DNA of 64,000 nucleotides, taken from assembly GCF_024346955.1 (NCBI RefSeq), contig NZ_AP024883.1, forward strand, positions 682,001-746,000. The letters are read 5' to 3'. Shown one piece after another: positions 40,514 to 49,341 of the stretch. Each line of letters begins with the position of its first letter. The stretch's first letter is position 1. The DNA comes from Vibrio mangrovi. GTDB taxonomy: Bacteria > Pseudomonadota > Gammaproteobacteria > Enterobacterales > Vibrionaceae. Both the position numbers and the translations under genes were made by a program. The notes under the pieces are model-generated. The model saw only the letters and a program-made list of their open reading frames with translations. It was not told the origin of the DNA and searched no databases.

Positions 40514-42280
40514 TTACGCTTTTAAATCTAGCATCAATGCCAGCAGCTCCCGCTTTTCGTCAGTTGATAAACCAACGCTTCGTTCTTTCGCCTGCAGATT
40601 TTCAATTTGTTTTTCAACGCACTGGGTAAATATTTTATCCAATGAGTCTAAAAATATTTCTTCTTGGTTGTCTTCTACCAGGGGAATATCCCAGCTAGCA
40701 AGACGTGACAGAAGCGATTCATTTTGATGGCCCCGCCAGTTTTCAAGTAACTGACCAGTAGTAACATTGGGGTAATTTCGACATTTTTCAAGTACCTCCA
40801 CAAATAAGCTCAGACCAGGAATATCAAGCGATTCGATACTTGAAAGATCCGGTACACTATGAGCATAGTTCGGATTCTGCAGAAGCAAAGCGATAACTTC
40901 CCTCATCGGTGTTCGCTTCATTTCTGTTTGTGGGCGGATTGATGGTTTTTGTTCCGAAATTTGCTTTTTATTCAATGCAGCCTGAATCACACTCGCGTTC
41001 AGCCCAGTACGCAACGACAATTCTTCCCACAGATAAATTTTCAGCGCATCATCCTGAACCTGATTAATCAACGGTTCCGCCAGATGAACAACGCGAAATC
41101 TTCCTTCCCGGCTACTGTTGTCAACCACCCGTTCCATTAAACCCTGAAAAAGAAAATCAGAGAAAGCCATCGCCTGCTGGACCTGTTGTTCAAATGCTTC
41201 GGTTCCGTTCTGACGGATATATGAATCCGGATCTTCTTTGTCCGGTAAAAACATAAACTTCAGCGTTTTATTACCGCTGAGCAGTGGCAGAGCATTCTCT
41301 AACGCCCGCCAGGCTGCCTGACGTCCTGCATTGTCACCATCGTAGCAGCAGATGACTGCATTGGTTTGACGGAAAAGAATCTGTAAATGGTCGTTAGTTG
41401 TTGATGTGCCCAGTGAAGCTACCGCATAGTCCACACCATACTGCGCAAGAGCAACCACATCCATGTAACCTTCTGTGACCAGAATTTTCGATGGTTCCCG
41501 GTGTGCCTGAAGAACTTCATATAAACCGTATAGCTCTTTTCCTTTATGGAAAATATCGGTTTCCGGTGAATTCAGGTATTTCGGGGTGCTATCACCTAAA
41601 ACCCGGCCACCGAAGCCGATGACTCGCCCTCTGCGATCCCGGATGGGGAACATTACTCGCCCCCGGAAACGGTCATAGCGGCGTCCGTTATCGTTTTCAA
41701 CTAACATTCCCGCAGCACTGAGCATTTGCTCCGATTCGGGGAATTGTGCAAAATTTTTATGGATGAGATCCCATTCGTCAGCCACATAACCGATACCGAA
41801 TTTCTGGACGATATCTTTAGAAAGTCCCCGTTTTTTCAAATAATCGATGGCAACTTTGCTGGTTGGTTTTCTGAGTTGATGACGATAGAAATGGGAAATT
41901 TGTTCCATCAGATCGTATAACGTACGTTTCTGTTCTTTCCGTTCCTGAGATTTTTTTGCATCAAACGGCGTCGCCCCTTTTTCTCTTGGGACTTCCAATC
42001 CAAGTAAGCTGGCAAGTTCTTCAATCGCTTCAACAAACTCGAGACGTTCATATTCCATCATAAAATCGATGGCATTACCGTGTGCACCACAACCGAAACA
42101 GTGATAGAACTGTTTGTCTTGGCTGACACTGAAAGATGGGGTTTTCTCGTTATGAAAAGGACAACAGGCGGTGTAGTTTTTGCCCTTTTTTTTAAGTTTT
42201 ACGCGAGCGTCAATAACATCGACAACATCCAGCCGAGCAAGCAGATCATTGATGAAATTTCGAGGAATATACCCAGCCAT
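40514..42280 (-). CDS. dnaG: DNA primase
   Basis: Synthesises RNA primers at the replication fork. The 588 aa hold an N-terminal CHC2 zinc ribbon (CPFHNEKTPSFSV...HCFGCGAHGNAIDF, about 40-66), the RNA-polymerase/TOPRIM core (LVTEGYMDVVALAQYG, CCYDGDNAGRQAAW) and a C-terminal helical domain that binds DnaB helicase. Part of the macromolecular-synthesis operon; a hairpin between yqeY and dnaG can lower its expression relative to rpsU. Confidence 0.98.
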   Translation of the reverse strand: MAGYIPRNFINDLLARLDVVDVIDARVKLKKKGKNYTACCPFHNEKTPSFSVSQDKQFYHCFGCGAHGNAIDFMMEYERLEFVEAIEELASLLGLEVPREKGATPFDAKKSQERKEQKRTLYDLMEQISHFYRHQLRKPTSKVAIDYLKKRGLSKDIVQKFGIGYVADEWDLIHKNFAQFPESEQMLSAAGMLVENDNGRRYDRFRGRVMFPIRDRRGRVIGFGGRVLGDSTPKYLNSPETDIFHKGKELYGLYEVLQAHREPSKILVTEGYMDVVALAQYGVDYAVASLGTSTTNDHLQILFRQTNAVICCYDGDNAGRQAAWRALENALPLLSGNKTLKFMFLPDKEDPDSYIRQNGTEAFEQQVQQAMAFSDFLFQGLMERVVDNSSREGRFRVVHLAEPLINQVQDDALKIYLWEELSLRTGLNASVIQAALNKKQISEQKPSIRPQTEMKRTPMREVIALLLQNPNYAHSVPDLSSIESLDIPGLSLFVEVLEKCRNYPNVTTGQLLENWRGHQNESLLSRLASWDIPLVEDNQEEIFLDSLDKIFTQCVEKQIENLQAKERSVGLSTDEKRELLALMLDLKA

Positions 42281-42315
42281 AAAACCTGATAGCTAATTTA
42301 CATGTTAGCGTGTAT

Positions 42316-42351
42316 ACAAACAAGCCGTGCTCCATAGGATAGCACGGCTTG
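42316..42351 (-). terminator. internal terminator between yqeY and dnaG
   Basis: An 11-bp perfect stem (CAAGCCGTGCT / AGCACGGCTTG) with a 9-nt loop is followed on the minus strand by TTTGT. It sits between yqeY and dnaG. In E. coli a terminator precedes dnaG in this operon and lets only some transcripts pass; this hairpin looks like the equivalent. Confidence 0.85.
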
Positions 42352-42369
42352 CTGTTTAGGAGGACAGGA

Positions 42370-42813
42370 TTAAGTGAGCTTGGATTTTACCAATCCGCTG
42401 ACTTTTCCCATATCTGCACGCCCTTGAATTTGCGGTCTCAGGATGGCCATTACTTTACCCATATCCTGCATGCTTTGAGCACCGGAAGCAGTAACAGCAT
42501 CATCGATGAGCTGTTGGACTTCGTCATCAGTGAGCGGCTGAGGCATAAACTCCTCTAACACGGTGATCTCACCGCTTTCCGCATCTGCTAAGTCCTGACG
42601 TCCCGCTGATTCATATTGAGCGACAGAGTCGCGACGTTGTTTCACCATCTTTGTCAGAACTGCAACAATGTCATCGTCGTTTAGCGTAATTCGCTCATCG
42701 ACTTCACGTTGTTTGATTTCTGACAAGGCCAAACGAATAGTGCCAAGGCGCGCTTTGTCCTTGGCTTTCATCGCAAGTTTTTGCTCTTCTTTGAGTCTGT
42801 CAATCAGAGCCAT
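42370..42813 (-). CDS. yqeY: GatB/YqeY domain protein
   Basis: Protein of 147 aa related to the C-terminal tRNA-binding tail of GatB: ALIDRLKEEQKLAMKAKDKA at the N-terminus, then GAQSMQDMGKVMAIL near the end. The family is common next to rpsU and dnaG in many bacteria, but its own role is poorly defined. It is 25 bp downstream of rpsU on the same strand. Confidence 0.93.
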   Translation of the reverse strand: MALIDRLKEEQKLAMKAKDKARLGTIRLALSEIKQREVDERITLNDDDIVAVLTKMVKQRRDSVAQYESAGRQDLADAESGEITVLEEFMPQPLTDDEVQQLIDDAVTASGAQSMQDMGKVMAILRPQIQGRADMGKVSGLVKSKLT

Positions 42814-42838
42814 AACTCATTCCTTTCTGGAGGAGTTA

Positions 42839-43054
42839 TTAGTACAGGCGAACGCGACGAGCGTTTTCGCGAGCTAGCTTTTTAGCGTGACGCTTCTGAG
42901 CAGCTGCTTTAGCGCGTTTGCGAACTGTAGTTGGTTTTTCATAGTGCTCACGACGACGCACTTCAGAAAGAATACCTGCTTTTTCGCAAGAGCGCTTAAA
43001 ACGACGCAGAGCTACGTCGAACGGTTCGTTTTCACGTACTTTAACTACTGGCAT
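42839..43054 (-). CDS. rpsU: 30S ribosomal protein S21
   Basis: 71-aa basic protein beginning [20 protein letters not shown], with the conserved [18 protein letters not shown] segment. S21 binds the 30S platform and helps initiation. First gene of its operon; ribosome-binding site AGGTGAAAGG precedes the ATG and a clear promoter lies about 95 bp upstream. Confidence 0.99.
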
Positions 43055-43146
43055 ATGCCTTTCACCTCAGGGGATATTCGTTAAGTCTGGTCTTTCTTGT
43101 CCGGAGTTTTTCCGGTACTTACCAGCACAATCAAAAATGGTGCGGA

Positions 43147-43176
43147 ATTTTAATCCGAATGGAAAGACTTTGTAAA
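43147..43176 (-). promoter_or_regulatory. sigma-70 promoter of the rpsU-yqeY-dnaG-rpoD operon
   Basis: On the minus strand TTTACA (43176-43171) and TAAAAT (43152-43147) are separated by 18 bp, about 93 bp before the rpsU start. Both hexamers are close to consensus. It is divergent from tsaD. Confidence 0.7.
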
Positions 43177-43277
43177 GTACTTTATGGGTGAATCTCTGTA
43201 CAAAGTTTGTGTGTCACCCGAAGGCAGGGTAACATGACGCCAATTTTGATGTCGAGATGGAAGTTTTCCGGAAAATT

Positions 43278-44300
43278 ATGCGCGTATTAGGTATTGAAAC
43301 CTCTTGTGATGAGACGGGTATTGCAATTTACGATGACGAAAAAGGCTTGCTGGCTCACCAGTTGTACAGCCAGATTAAACTTCATGCTGATTATGGCGGT
43401 GTTGTTCCGGAGCTGGCCTCAAGGGATCATGTAAAAAAAACGATACCGCTGATTCAGGCTGCGATGGTTCAGGCGGAGTGCAAACCAGAAGATATTGATG
43501 GTGTTGCTTATACTTCCGGGCCCGGGTTGGTCGGAGCGCTGCTGGTCGGTGCGACAATCGGGCGTAGTCTGGCTTATGCCTGGAATGTCGCTGCTGTGCC
43601 GGTCCATCATATGGAAGGCCATCTGCTTGCTCCGATGCTGGAAGAGAATCCTCCTGAATTTCCTTTTGTTGCGGTATTGGTCTCTGGCGGACATACCATG
43701 ATTGTTGAAGTTAAAGGCATTGGTGAATACCGTATTCTCGGTGAGTCGATTGATGATGCAGCCGGAGAAGCTTTTGATAAGACGGCGAAACTGATGGGGC
43801 TGGATTATCCGGGTGGTCCTTTATTGGCTCGTCTGGCTGAAAAAGGGACTCAGGGGCGGTTTCGTTTCCCTCGACCGATGACTGACCGGCCAGGACTGGA
43901 TATGAGTTTTTCCGGGCTGAAAACTTTTGCGGCCAACACGATTGCTGCACATGGGGATGATGAACAGACACGAGCTGATATTGCATATGCTTTTCAGGAA
44001 GCGGTTTGTGACACTCTGGTCATTAAATGTCGGCGGGCTCTGGAGCAAACCGGTCTGAAACGAATCGTGATTGCCGGAGGTGTCAGTGCCAATCAGCGTT
44101 TGAGAGAGGATTTGGCACAACTGGCTCAAAAAGTGGGTGGTGCTGTTTATTATCCGCGAACTGAGTTTTGTACCGACAATGGTGCAATGATTGCGTATGC
44201 CGGTATGCAAAGGCTTAAAAATGGTGAAGTGTCGGGGCTTGCTGTTCAGGCGACACCTCGCTGGCCTATCGATCAGCTTCAGGCTGTTCGGTCATCATAG
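43278..44300 (+). CDS. tsaD: tRNA threonylcarbamoyladenosine synthase subunit TsaD
   Basis: Transfers threonylcarbamoyl to A37 of ANN-decoding tRNAs with TsaB and TsaE. It begins MRVLGIETSCDETGIAIYDD, with the ASKHA fold. The metal-binding motif HMEGHLLAPM and the VSGGHTMIVEV and GGVSANQRLRE motifs are present. 340 aa. I start at 43278, where homologues begin, not at the in-frame ATG 43257. Divergent from rpsU, as in E. coli and Vibrio. Confidence 0.98.
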   Translation: MRVLGIETSCDETGIAIYDDEKGLLAHQLYSQIKLHADYGGVVPELASRDHVKKTIPLIQAAMVQAECKPEDIDGVAYTSGPGLVGALLVGATIGRSLAYAWNVAAVPVHHMEGHLLAPMLEENPPEFPFVAVLVSGGHTMIVEVKGIGEYRILGESIDDAAGEAFDKTAKLMGLDYPGGPLLARLAEKGTQGRFRFPRPMTDRPGLDMSFSGLKTFAANTIAAHGDDEQTRADIAYAFQEAVCDTLVIKCRRALEQTGLKRIVIAGGVSANQRLREDLAQLAQKVGGAVYYPRTEFCTDNGAMIAYAGMQRLKNGEVSGLAVQATPRWPIDQLQAVRSS

Positions 44301-44414
44301 TTGAATGAAAGAACAATTCGCTAATCATCTGAATGTTTTCGCTGAAATTGTATTTTTAGATGAGCGGGGCATAGTTAGTCAGCAGCATAAACAATAACAA
44401 GAAGGTAAGGGGAG

Positions 44415-45239
44415 ATGATGCAGTCATTTACACTCGGTGGTAAAAGCATGTGTTACAGTGATGTCGGAACGGGTGAAGTGTTGGTGTTTGGCCATAGTTA
44501 TTTATGGGATAGCCAGATGTGGCAGCCACAGATTGAAGCATTGTGCCAGAATTATCGATGCATCATTCCTGATTTATGGGCGCATGGTCAATCAGACTCT
44601 GCACCCGAATCAATGCATACACTCCGGGATTATGCCGGACACATTCTGGCTTTGATGGATCATCTGGGCATTGAATCATTTTCTGTGATCGGACTTTCTG
44701 TCGGTGGTATGTGGGGAGCCGAACTGGCATTGCTTGCTCCGGAGCGAATGAAAGCTCTGGTTATGATGGATACTTTTATCGGGCTGGAGCCCGAGATCAC
44801 CCATGCGAAGTATTTTGCAATGCTGGATGCAGTGATTGCAACTCAGTCTTTTCCTAAACCGATTATTGAACAGGTCGTGCCGATGTTCTTTTCTGATCGT
44901 ACTTTGCAGCGGTCACCGGAAGAGGACTTTGTTGCCGCTTTTCGGACTTTCCTGACTGAAACCGGGGGACAGCAAGCGGCAGACATCGGGCAGATAGGCA
45001 GGATCGTTTTTGATCGCCGCGATCTGTTTGATGATGTTGAAAAACTAAACTTGCCTGTTTTGATCATGGTCGGAGAAGATGATAAACCTCGTCCGGTTCT
45101 GGAATCACAGCTGATGTTGGATGCAATTTCCGGTAGTCGGCTGGTTGTTGTGCCTCAGGCCGGTCATATCAGTAATCTGGAACAGCCTGGATTTGTGACT
45201 CAGGCATTGAGTGATTTTCTTTGCTCTTTAAATTGTTAA
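44415..45239 (+). CDS. alpha/beta hydrolase
   Basis: Hydrolase of 274 aa with nucleophile Ser95 in IGLSVGGMWG, acid in MVGEDDKPRP and catalytic His in QAGHISNLEQP. The oxyanion-hole segment is FGHSYLWDSQMW. It resembles 3-oxoadipate enol-lactonase or esterase-type members, and the equivalent V. cholerae gene next to tsaD has been labelled that way. The true substrate is unknown. GGGGAG precedes the tandem ATGs. Confidence 0.9.
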   Translation: MMQSFTLGGKSMCYSDVGTGEVLVFGHSYLWDSQMWQPQIEALCQNYRCIIPDLWAHGQSDSAPESMHTLRDYAGHILALMDHLGIESFSVIGLSVGGMWGAELALLAPERMKALVMMDTFIGLEPEITHAKYFAMLDAVIATQSFPKPIIEQVVPMFFSDRTLQRSPEEDFVAAFRTFLTETGGQQAADIGQIGRIVFDRRDLFDDVEKLNLPVLIMVGEDDKPRPVLESQLMLDAISGSRLVVVPQAGHISNLEQPGFVTQALSDFLCSLNC

Positions 45240-45252
45240 AAGGGCAGTACGG

Positions 45253-45288
45253 GACACATGACTTTGAAAAGTGATGTGTCTTTTTACT
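45253..45288 (+). terminator. terminator between convergent hydrolase and plsY genes
   Basis: The stem GACACATGACTT / AAGTGATGTGTC (one G-G mismatch) with a TGAA loop is followed by TTTTTACTTTT. It starts 14 bases after the hydrolase stop. Confidence 0.85.
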
Positions 45289-45289
45289 T

Positions 45290-45889
45290 TTATTGCGAAG
45301 ATTCTTTCTCACCGACTTTGGGCTCAGTTCCATTGAACAGACGTTTTATATTTTCCTGATGCCGGAAGACGATCAGACAGCACAGCATAGCAACAGGCAA
45401 CGTGTAATGTGGCTTGACCATCCAGGTGTAAAATGGAGTCAACAATACCGTTACCAATGCAGCCAGAGACGAATAACGGGAAATCACAATTGTCGCCAGC
45501 CAGGTAGCGATGATAAAACCCGTCAAATCCAGCCCTATCGGTGCGATTGCTCCCAGTGCAGTTGCGACGCCTTTTCCACCTTTAAAATGAAAGAAAATCG
45601 GATAGATGTGCCCAAGGCATGCAGCAATGGCTATAATTCCGAGAAGAAATGGTTCAATGCCCAGAAAATAACTCCCCCATACAGGAATCATCCCTTTGAG
45701 CATATCGCACAACAGGACAATCACTGCGGCTTTTTTTCCGCCGACTCGTAAAACGTTGGTGGCACCCGGATTATGGGAGCCGGCGTTTCTTGGATCGGGG
45801 AGCCGGAATATACGACACACGAGCACTGCACTTGAAATAGAACCAAGTAAGTAAGCTGAAATAATGATAACAAGTGTCAATGGAGTCAT
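45290..45889 (-). CDS. plsY: acyl-phosphate:glycerol-3-phosphate acyltransferase PlsY
   Basis: Inner-membrane enzyme of 199 aa that makes lysophosphatidate from acyl-phosphate. Conserved motifs: GSISSAVLVCR (motif 1), GSHNPGATNVLRVGGKKAA (motif 2) and HFKGGKGVATALGA (motif 3), among about five TM helices. It stands alone on the minus strand, divergent from folB. Confidence 0.97.
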   Translation of the reverse strand: MTPLTLVIIISAYLLGSISSAVLVCRIFRLPDPRNAGSHNPGATNVLRVGGKKAAVIVLLCDMLKGMIPVWGSYFLGIEPFLLGIIAIAACLGHIYPIFFHFKGGKGVATALGAIAPIGLDLTGFIIATWLATIVISRYSSLAALVTVLLTPFYTWMVKPHYTLPVAMLCCLIVFRHQENIKRLFNGTEPKVGEKESSQ

Positions 45890-46057
45890 TTGAGCCCTGA
45901 GTGTGTGCGGGTGAAAGAGCGTAGTTATAACTATAAAAAATCTATATTAATTTCACATATTAAGATCATTTAAGTATATGATAACCATTATGACATAATA
46001 CGATTTTTTATCTCAATTGGGTATCCGGTCCGCGATAGAAAAATGATGAGAAGATTT

Positions 46058-46411
46058 ATGGATAAAGTGTTTATAGAACAGTTGGTTGTTGTGACTACGA
46101 TCGGTGTTTACGATTGGGAACAGCAAATAAAGCAGAAATTAGTTTTTGATATTGAAATGGCTCATGATAATCGCCCGGCCGGAAAGAGCGATGATGTATC
46201 GGATGCTCTGGATTATGCCCAGGTGAGTCAACAAGTGATTCAACATGTTGAAAATGGAAGTTTTTTATTGATTGAGCGTGTGGCTGAAGAAGTTGCAGAC
46301 TTAATTATGACGACTTTCTCCGTTCCGTGGCTCAGGATTCGCCTGACGAAGCCGGGGGCTGTTCCTCAGGCCGGAGGTGTTGGAGTCGTGATTGAAAGAG
46401 GTCAGTTATGA
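46058..46411 (+). CDS. folB: dihydroneopterin aldolase
   Basis: Folate-pathway enzyme of 117 aa beginning MDKVFIEQLVVVTTIGVYDWE; the IGVYDWEQ motif with the active-site Glu is typical. I choose ATG 46058, with AGAAG upstream, over 46043. The last bases overlap the folK start (ATGA), so the two pathway steps are translationally coupled. Confidence 0.96.
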   Translation: MDKVFIEQLVVVTTIGVYDWEQQIKQKLVFDIEMAHDNRPAGKSDDVSDALDYAQVSQQVIQHVENGSFLLIERVAEEVADLIMTTFSVPWLRIRLTKPGAVPQAGGVGVVIERGQL

Positions 46412-46899
46412 TTCCGGTTTATGTCGGTATCGGTTCGAATATTGACCGGCATAAGCATGTAGAAGCCGCTGTGAGTGAACTGGAGAAGATGGGAGAAGAT
46501 TTGCGTCTTTCGACTATTTATGAGTCTCCGTCTCAAGGGTTTCAGGGCGGAGCATTTTTCAATCTGGTGATTGAACTGAAGACCTCACTGTCTCTGGAAA
46601 CATTTGCTTCAATGTTAAAGGACATTGAGATACGTTGGGGACGAAAACCCGATGCACGTAAGTTCCAGGACCGAACTCTGGATTTGGATATCATTCTGTT
46701 TGGTGATGTGGTGAGTTCCGAATCTCCTCAGTTACCCCGTCAGGATATCTATAAGTATCCGTTTGTTATTCAGCCACTTTTTGAACTATGTCCGGATCTT
46801 CTTCTGCCGGGGGATGGGCGAAGCGTTCGGCAAATTTGGCTTAAGGCTGACAATTTGGAAGTTCTGAAGCCTGTAAAATCTTGGTTTATCGAAAAATAA
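46408..46899 (+). CDS. folK: 6-hydroxymethyldihydropterin pyrophosphokinase
   Basis: HPPK of 163 aa: VYVGIGSNIDRHKHVEAAV at the N-terminus and the signature FQDRTLDLDIILFGD with Mg-binding Asp residues. It transfers pyrophosphate to the pterin in folate synthesis. It overlaps folB and is followed 13 bp later by uppP. Confidence 0.97.
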   Translation: MIPVYVGIGSNIDRHKHVEAAVSELEKMGEDLRLSTIYESPSQGFQGGAFFNLVIELKTSLSLETFASMLKDIEIRWGRKPDARKFQDRTLDLDIILFGDVVSSESPQLPRQDIYKYPFVIQPLFELCPDLLLPGDGRSVRQIWLKADNLEVLKPVKSWFIEK

Positions 46900-46912
46900 T
46901 AAAGAGTAAATA

Positions 46913-47686
46913 ATGGATTTGATTCAAAGTGTAGTTCTTGGCTTAGTTGAAGGTATTACAGAGTTCTTACCTATCTCGTCAACCGGGCATTTGATCATTG
47001 TCAGTGATTGGCTCGGCTTACCTCAGAGCGATAGCAATAAAGCTTTTGAGGTGATTATCCAGCTCTCAGCCATTCTGGCTGTTCTGACAAATTATAAAGA
47101 GCGTTTCCATCCCCGCTATATTGAACTCTGGCTTAAAGTTTTCATTGCTTTTCTACCCATTGCTGCAATCGGGTTTCTGTTTCAGAACCAGGTGAAAGAG
47201 CTATTCACGATTCAGGTTGTTCCAATCATGTTTATTGTCGGTGGTATTATTTTCCTGATCGTGGAACGGTTTCTGAAAAATCATACACCGACGGCAGAGA
47301 CATTGGATCAGATCAGTTACCGGCAAGCGATTTGGATCGGTATTGCTCAGATATTTGCTTTGATTCCGGGAACCAGCCGGGCAGGCTCTACCATTATTGG
47401 TGCTTTGCTGGTGAGAGTGAGTCGTAAAGCTAGTGCTGAGTTTTCGTTTCTTCTGGCTTTGCCGGTGATGCTTGCTGCGAGTGGGCTGGATTTAGTGAAG
47501 CACTATCAGGATTTTCAGGGAGAGAGTGCGCTGACTCTGATTGTCGGGTTTATTACTTCTTATCTGTCAGCCTGGATTGTAATGAAAGTATTTCTGGCAT
47601 TCCTGAATCGTTTTACATTCAATGCATTCGGCATTTATCGTATTATTTTTGGTGGTATCTTACTCTTCTGGGCGGCCTATTATTAG
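46913..47686 (+). CDS. uppP: undecaprenyl-diphosphate phosphatase UppP/BacA
   Basis: Integral membrane phosphatase of 257 aa that recycles the undecaprenyl carrier for peptidoglycan and gives bacitracin tolerance. Both conserved motifs are present: LGLVEGITEFLPISSTGHL (Glu-rich) and IPGTSRAGSTIIGALL (PGxSRSG-like), with about eight TM helices. Probably part of the folB-folK-uppP operon. Confidence 0.97.
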   Translation: MDLIQSVVLGLVEGITEFLPISSTGHLIIVSDWLGLPQSDSNKAFEVIIQLSAILAVLTNYKERFHPRYIELWLKVFIAFLPIAAIGFLFQNQVKELFTIQVVPIMFIVGGIIFLIVERFLKNHTPTAETLDQISYRQAIWIGIAQIFALIPGTSRAGSTIIGALLVRVSRKASAEFSFLLALPVMLAASGLDLVKHYQDFQGESALTLIVGFITSYLSAWIVMKVFLAFLNRFTFNAFGIYRIIFGGILLFWAAYY

Positions 47687-47695
47687 TCAATAGTA

Positions 47696-47740
47696 TGAGT
47701 GAATGGCAATACCGACATGTCATTCACTCAGTTGTCTTAA
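47696..47740 (+). terminator. hairpin after uppP
   Basis: A 10-bp perfect stem (TGAGTGAATG / CATTCACTCA) with a 15-nt loop is followed by the weak T-rich GTTGTCTT. It lies between uppP and ftsB, so ftsB may have its own promoter. Confidence 0.5.
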
Positions 47741-47825
47741 GGTGCTGATGATATAAGAGGAGGTTCTTTCTTAGCAGTTTTGGTAGACTTCCTGATTATT
47801 CTGTTTGAAGTAACAAGTGAGCGTC

Positions 47826-48107
47826 ATGCGGGTATTTGCTTTAACACTGACACTACTTTTTATTCTGTTCCAGTATTCGCTTTGGTTCGGCAAAAACGGC
47901 GTATCTGATCTTCATCGAATTTCTGAAGAGATCGGAACCCAGCAGTCAGTGAATGCCAATTTACAAAAGCGAAATAAAGAAATGTATGCAGAAATAGATG
48001 ATTTACGTCAGGGATCTGACTCGATTGAAGAAAGAGCAAGGCATGAACTGGGAATGGTAAAAGAAGGGGAAACCTTCTACCGGGTTATCAATGAGGACCA
48101 TCCCTAA
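47826..48107 (+). CDS. ftsB: cell division protein FtsB
   Basis: Bitopic divisome protein of 93 aa: a short cytoplasmic N-terminus, a TM helix (VFALTLTLLFILFQYSLWFG), and a periplasmic coiled coil (ANLQKRNKEMYAEIDDLRQG) that pairs with FtsL and FtsQ. ATG 47826 is preferred over GTG 47817. The stop abuts the ispD ATG directly. Confidence 0.95.
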   Translation: MRVFALTLTLLFILFQYSLWFGKNGVSDLHRISEEIGTQQSVNANLQKRNKEMYAEIDDLRQGSDSIEERARHELGMVKEGETFYRVINEDHP

Positions 48108-48803
48108 ATGATAAATGAACTTATTTCTGTTGTGATACCGGCTGCCGGCGTTGGGCGCCGCATGTTAGCTGACAAACCAAAACAATATCTGAAAATTCAT
48201 GGTAAGACTGTACTGGAACATACAGTTGAGAAGTTACTTTCTCATCCTCGGGTCGGTCAGCTCGTCATTGCCATTAGTGATGATGATCCTTATTTCAGTC
48301 AGTTATCGCTCTCTTCTCATCCGGACATTATTCGGGTCTCCGGTGGTCAGGAACGCTCGGATTCTGTATTTTACGCACTCGATTATCTGGTCAGAAATTC
48401 TCCTACAACTTGGGTCATGGTGCATGACGCCGCTCGTCCATGTGTCCGTCTGAGTGATATTGATAAGTTAATAGAAGAGGTGTTGCACCATGATGTCGGC
48501 GGCATACTGGCGTCTCTGGTTCGCGATACGATGAAAAGGTCGGATAATGCACAGAACATTGTCCATACCGTGGAACGGGAGAACCTCTGGCATGCGCTGA
48601 CACCGCAGATGTTTCGGACCGCCCGGTTGCATCAGGTTTTATCCCGGGCGATTGCCCAACATGTGCCGCTCACTGATGAAGCATCGGTCATGGAGTGGGA
48701 TGGTGAAAAGCCACGCCTTGTCGCAGGACATGCCGATAATATTAAAATAACGCAACCGGAAGATTTAGCGTTGGCAGAATTTTATCTCAGCCGTGAGAGC
48801 TGA
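48108..48803 (+). CDS. ispD: 2-C-methyl-D-erythritol 4-phosphate cytidylyltransferase
   Basis: MEP-pathway enzyme of 231 aa making CDP-ME. The nucleotide-binding loop VIPAAGVGRRMLADKPKQYL and the VMVHDAARPCV motif are intact, as is the late LTDEASVMEW segment. It starts immediately after ftsB and is followed by ispF with a 16-bp gap. Confidence 0.98.
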   Translation: MINELISVVIPAAGVGRRMLADKPKQYLKIHGKTVLEHTVEKLLSHPRVGQLVIAISDDDPYFSQLSLSSHPDIIRVSGGQERSDSVFYALDYLVRNSPTTWVMVHDAARPCVRLSDIDKLIEEVLHHDVGGILASLVRDTMKRSDNAQNIVHTVERENLWHALTPQMFRTARLHQVLSRAIAQHVPLTDEASVMEWDGEKPRLVAGHADNIKITQPEDLALAEFYLSRES

Positions 48804-48819
48804 GTGCTAAGGAATCGTT

Positions 48820-49293
48820 ATGTTTAGAATAGGTCATGGTTTTGATGTTCATAAATTTGGTGGTGAAGGGCCGGTTGTGATTGGTGGTGTATCGATCCCT
48901 TATGAACAGGGGTTGTTAGCTCATTCGGATGGTGATGTGGCTTTACATGCACTAACTGATGCCCTTTTGGGAGCAATTGCAGCCGGAGATATCGGACGTC
49001 ATTTCCCTGATACGGATGAACAGTGGCAAGGTGCTGACAGCCGGAACTTATTACGGGATGTTTACCGGCGGGTTAAAGCACAGGGTTACCGGTTGGGAAA
49101 TGCGGATATTACAATTATTGCTCAGGCGCCGAAAATGGCACCTTATATCGGGCAGATGTGTGCTTTGATTGCAGAAGATCTGGAGACAGAGATTGGCAAT
49201 GTGAATGTGAAAGCAACGACTACGGAACGATTGGGATTCACAGGCCGTAAAGAAGGTATTGCCTGTGAAGCCGTTGTCTTATTAACGAAGTGA
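48820..49293 (+). CDS. ispF: 2-C-methyl-D-erythritol 2,4-cyclodiphosphate synthase
   Basis: MEP-pathway enzyme of 157 aa; the zinc-binding Asp-x-His of RIGHGFDVHKFG and the later HSDGDVALHALTDALLGA motif are present. The trimeric enzyme cyclises CDP-ME-2-phosphate. Neighbour of ispD, as in most gammaproteobacteria. Confidence 0.98.
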   Translation: MFRIGHGFDVHKFGGEGPVVIGGVSIPYEQGLLAHSDGDVALHALTDALLGAIAAGDIGRHFPDTDEQWQGADSRNLLRDVYRRVKAQGYRLGNADITIIAQAPKMAPYIGQMCALIAEDLETEIGNVNVKATTTERLGFTGRKEGIACEAVVLLTK

Positions 49294-49341
49294 GTTTTTA
49301 TATCTGAGTGATGGTTTGGCTATCCTCAAGAGGGAGTCCGG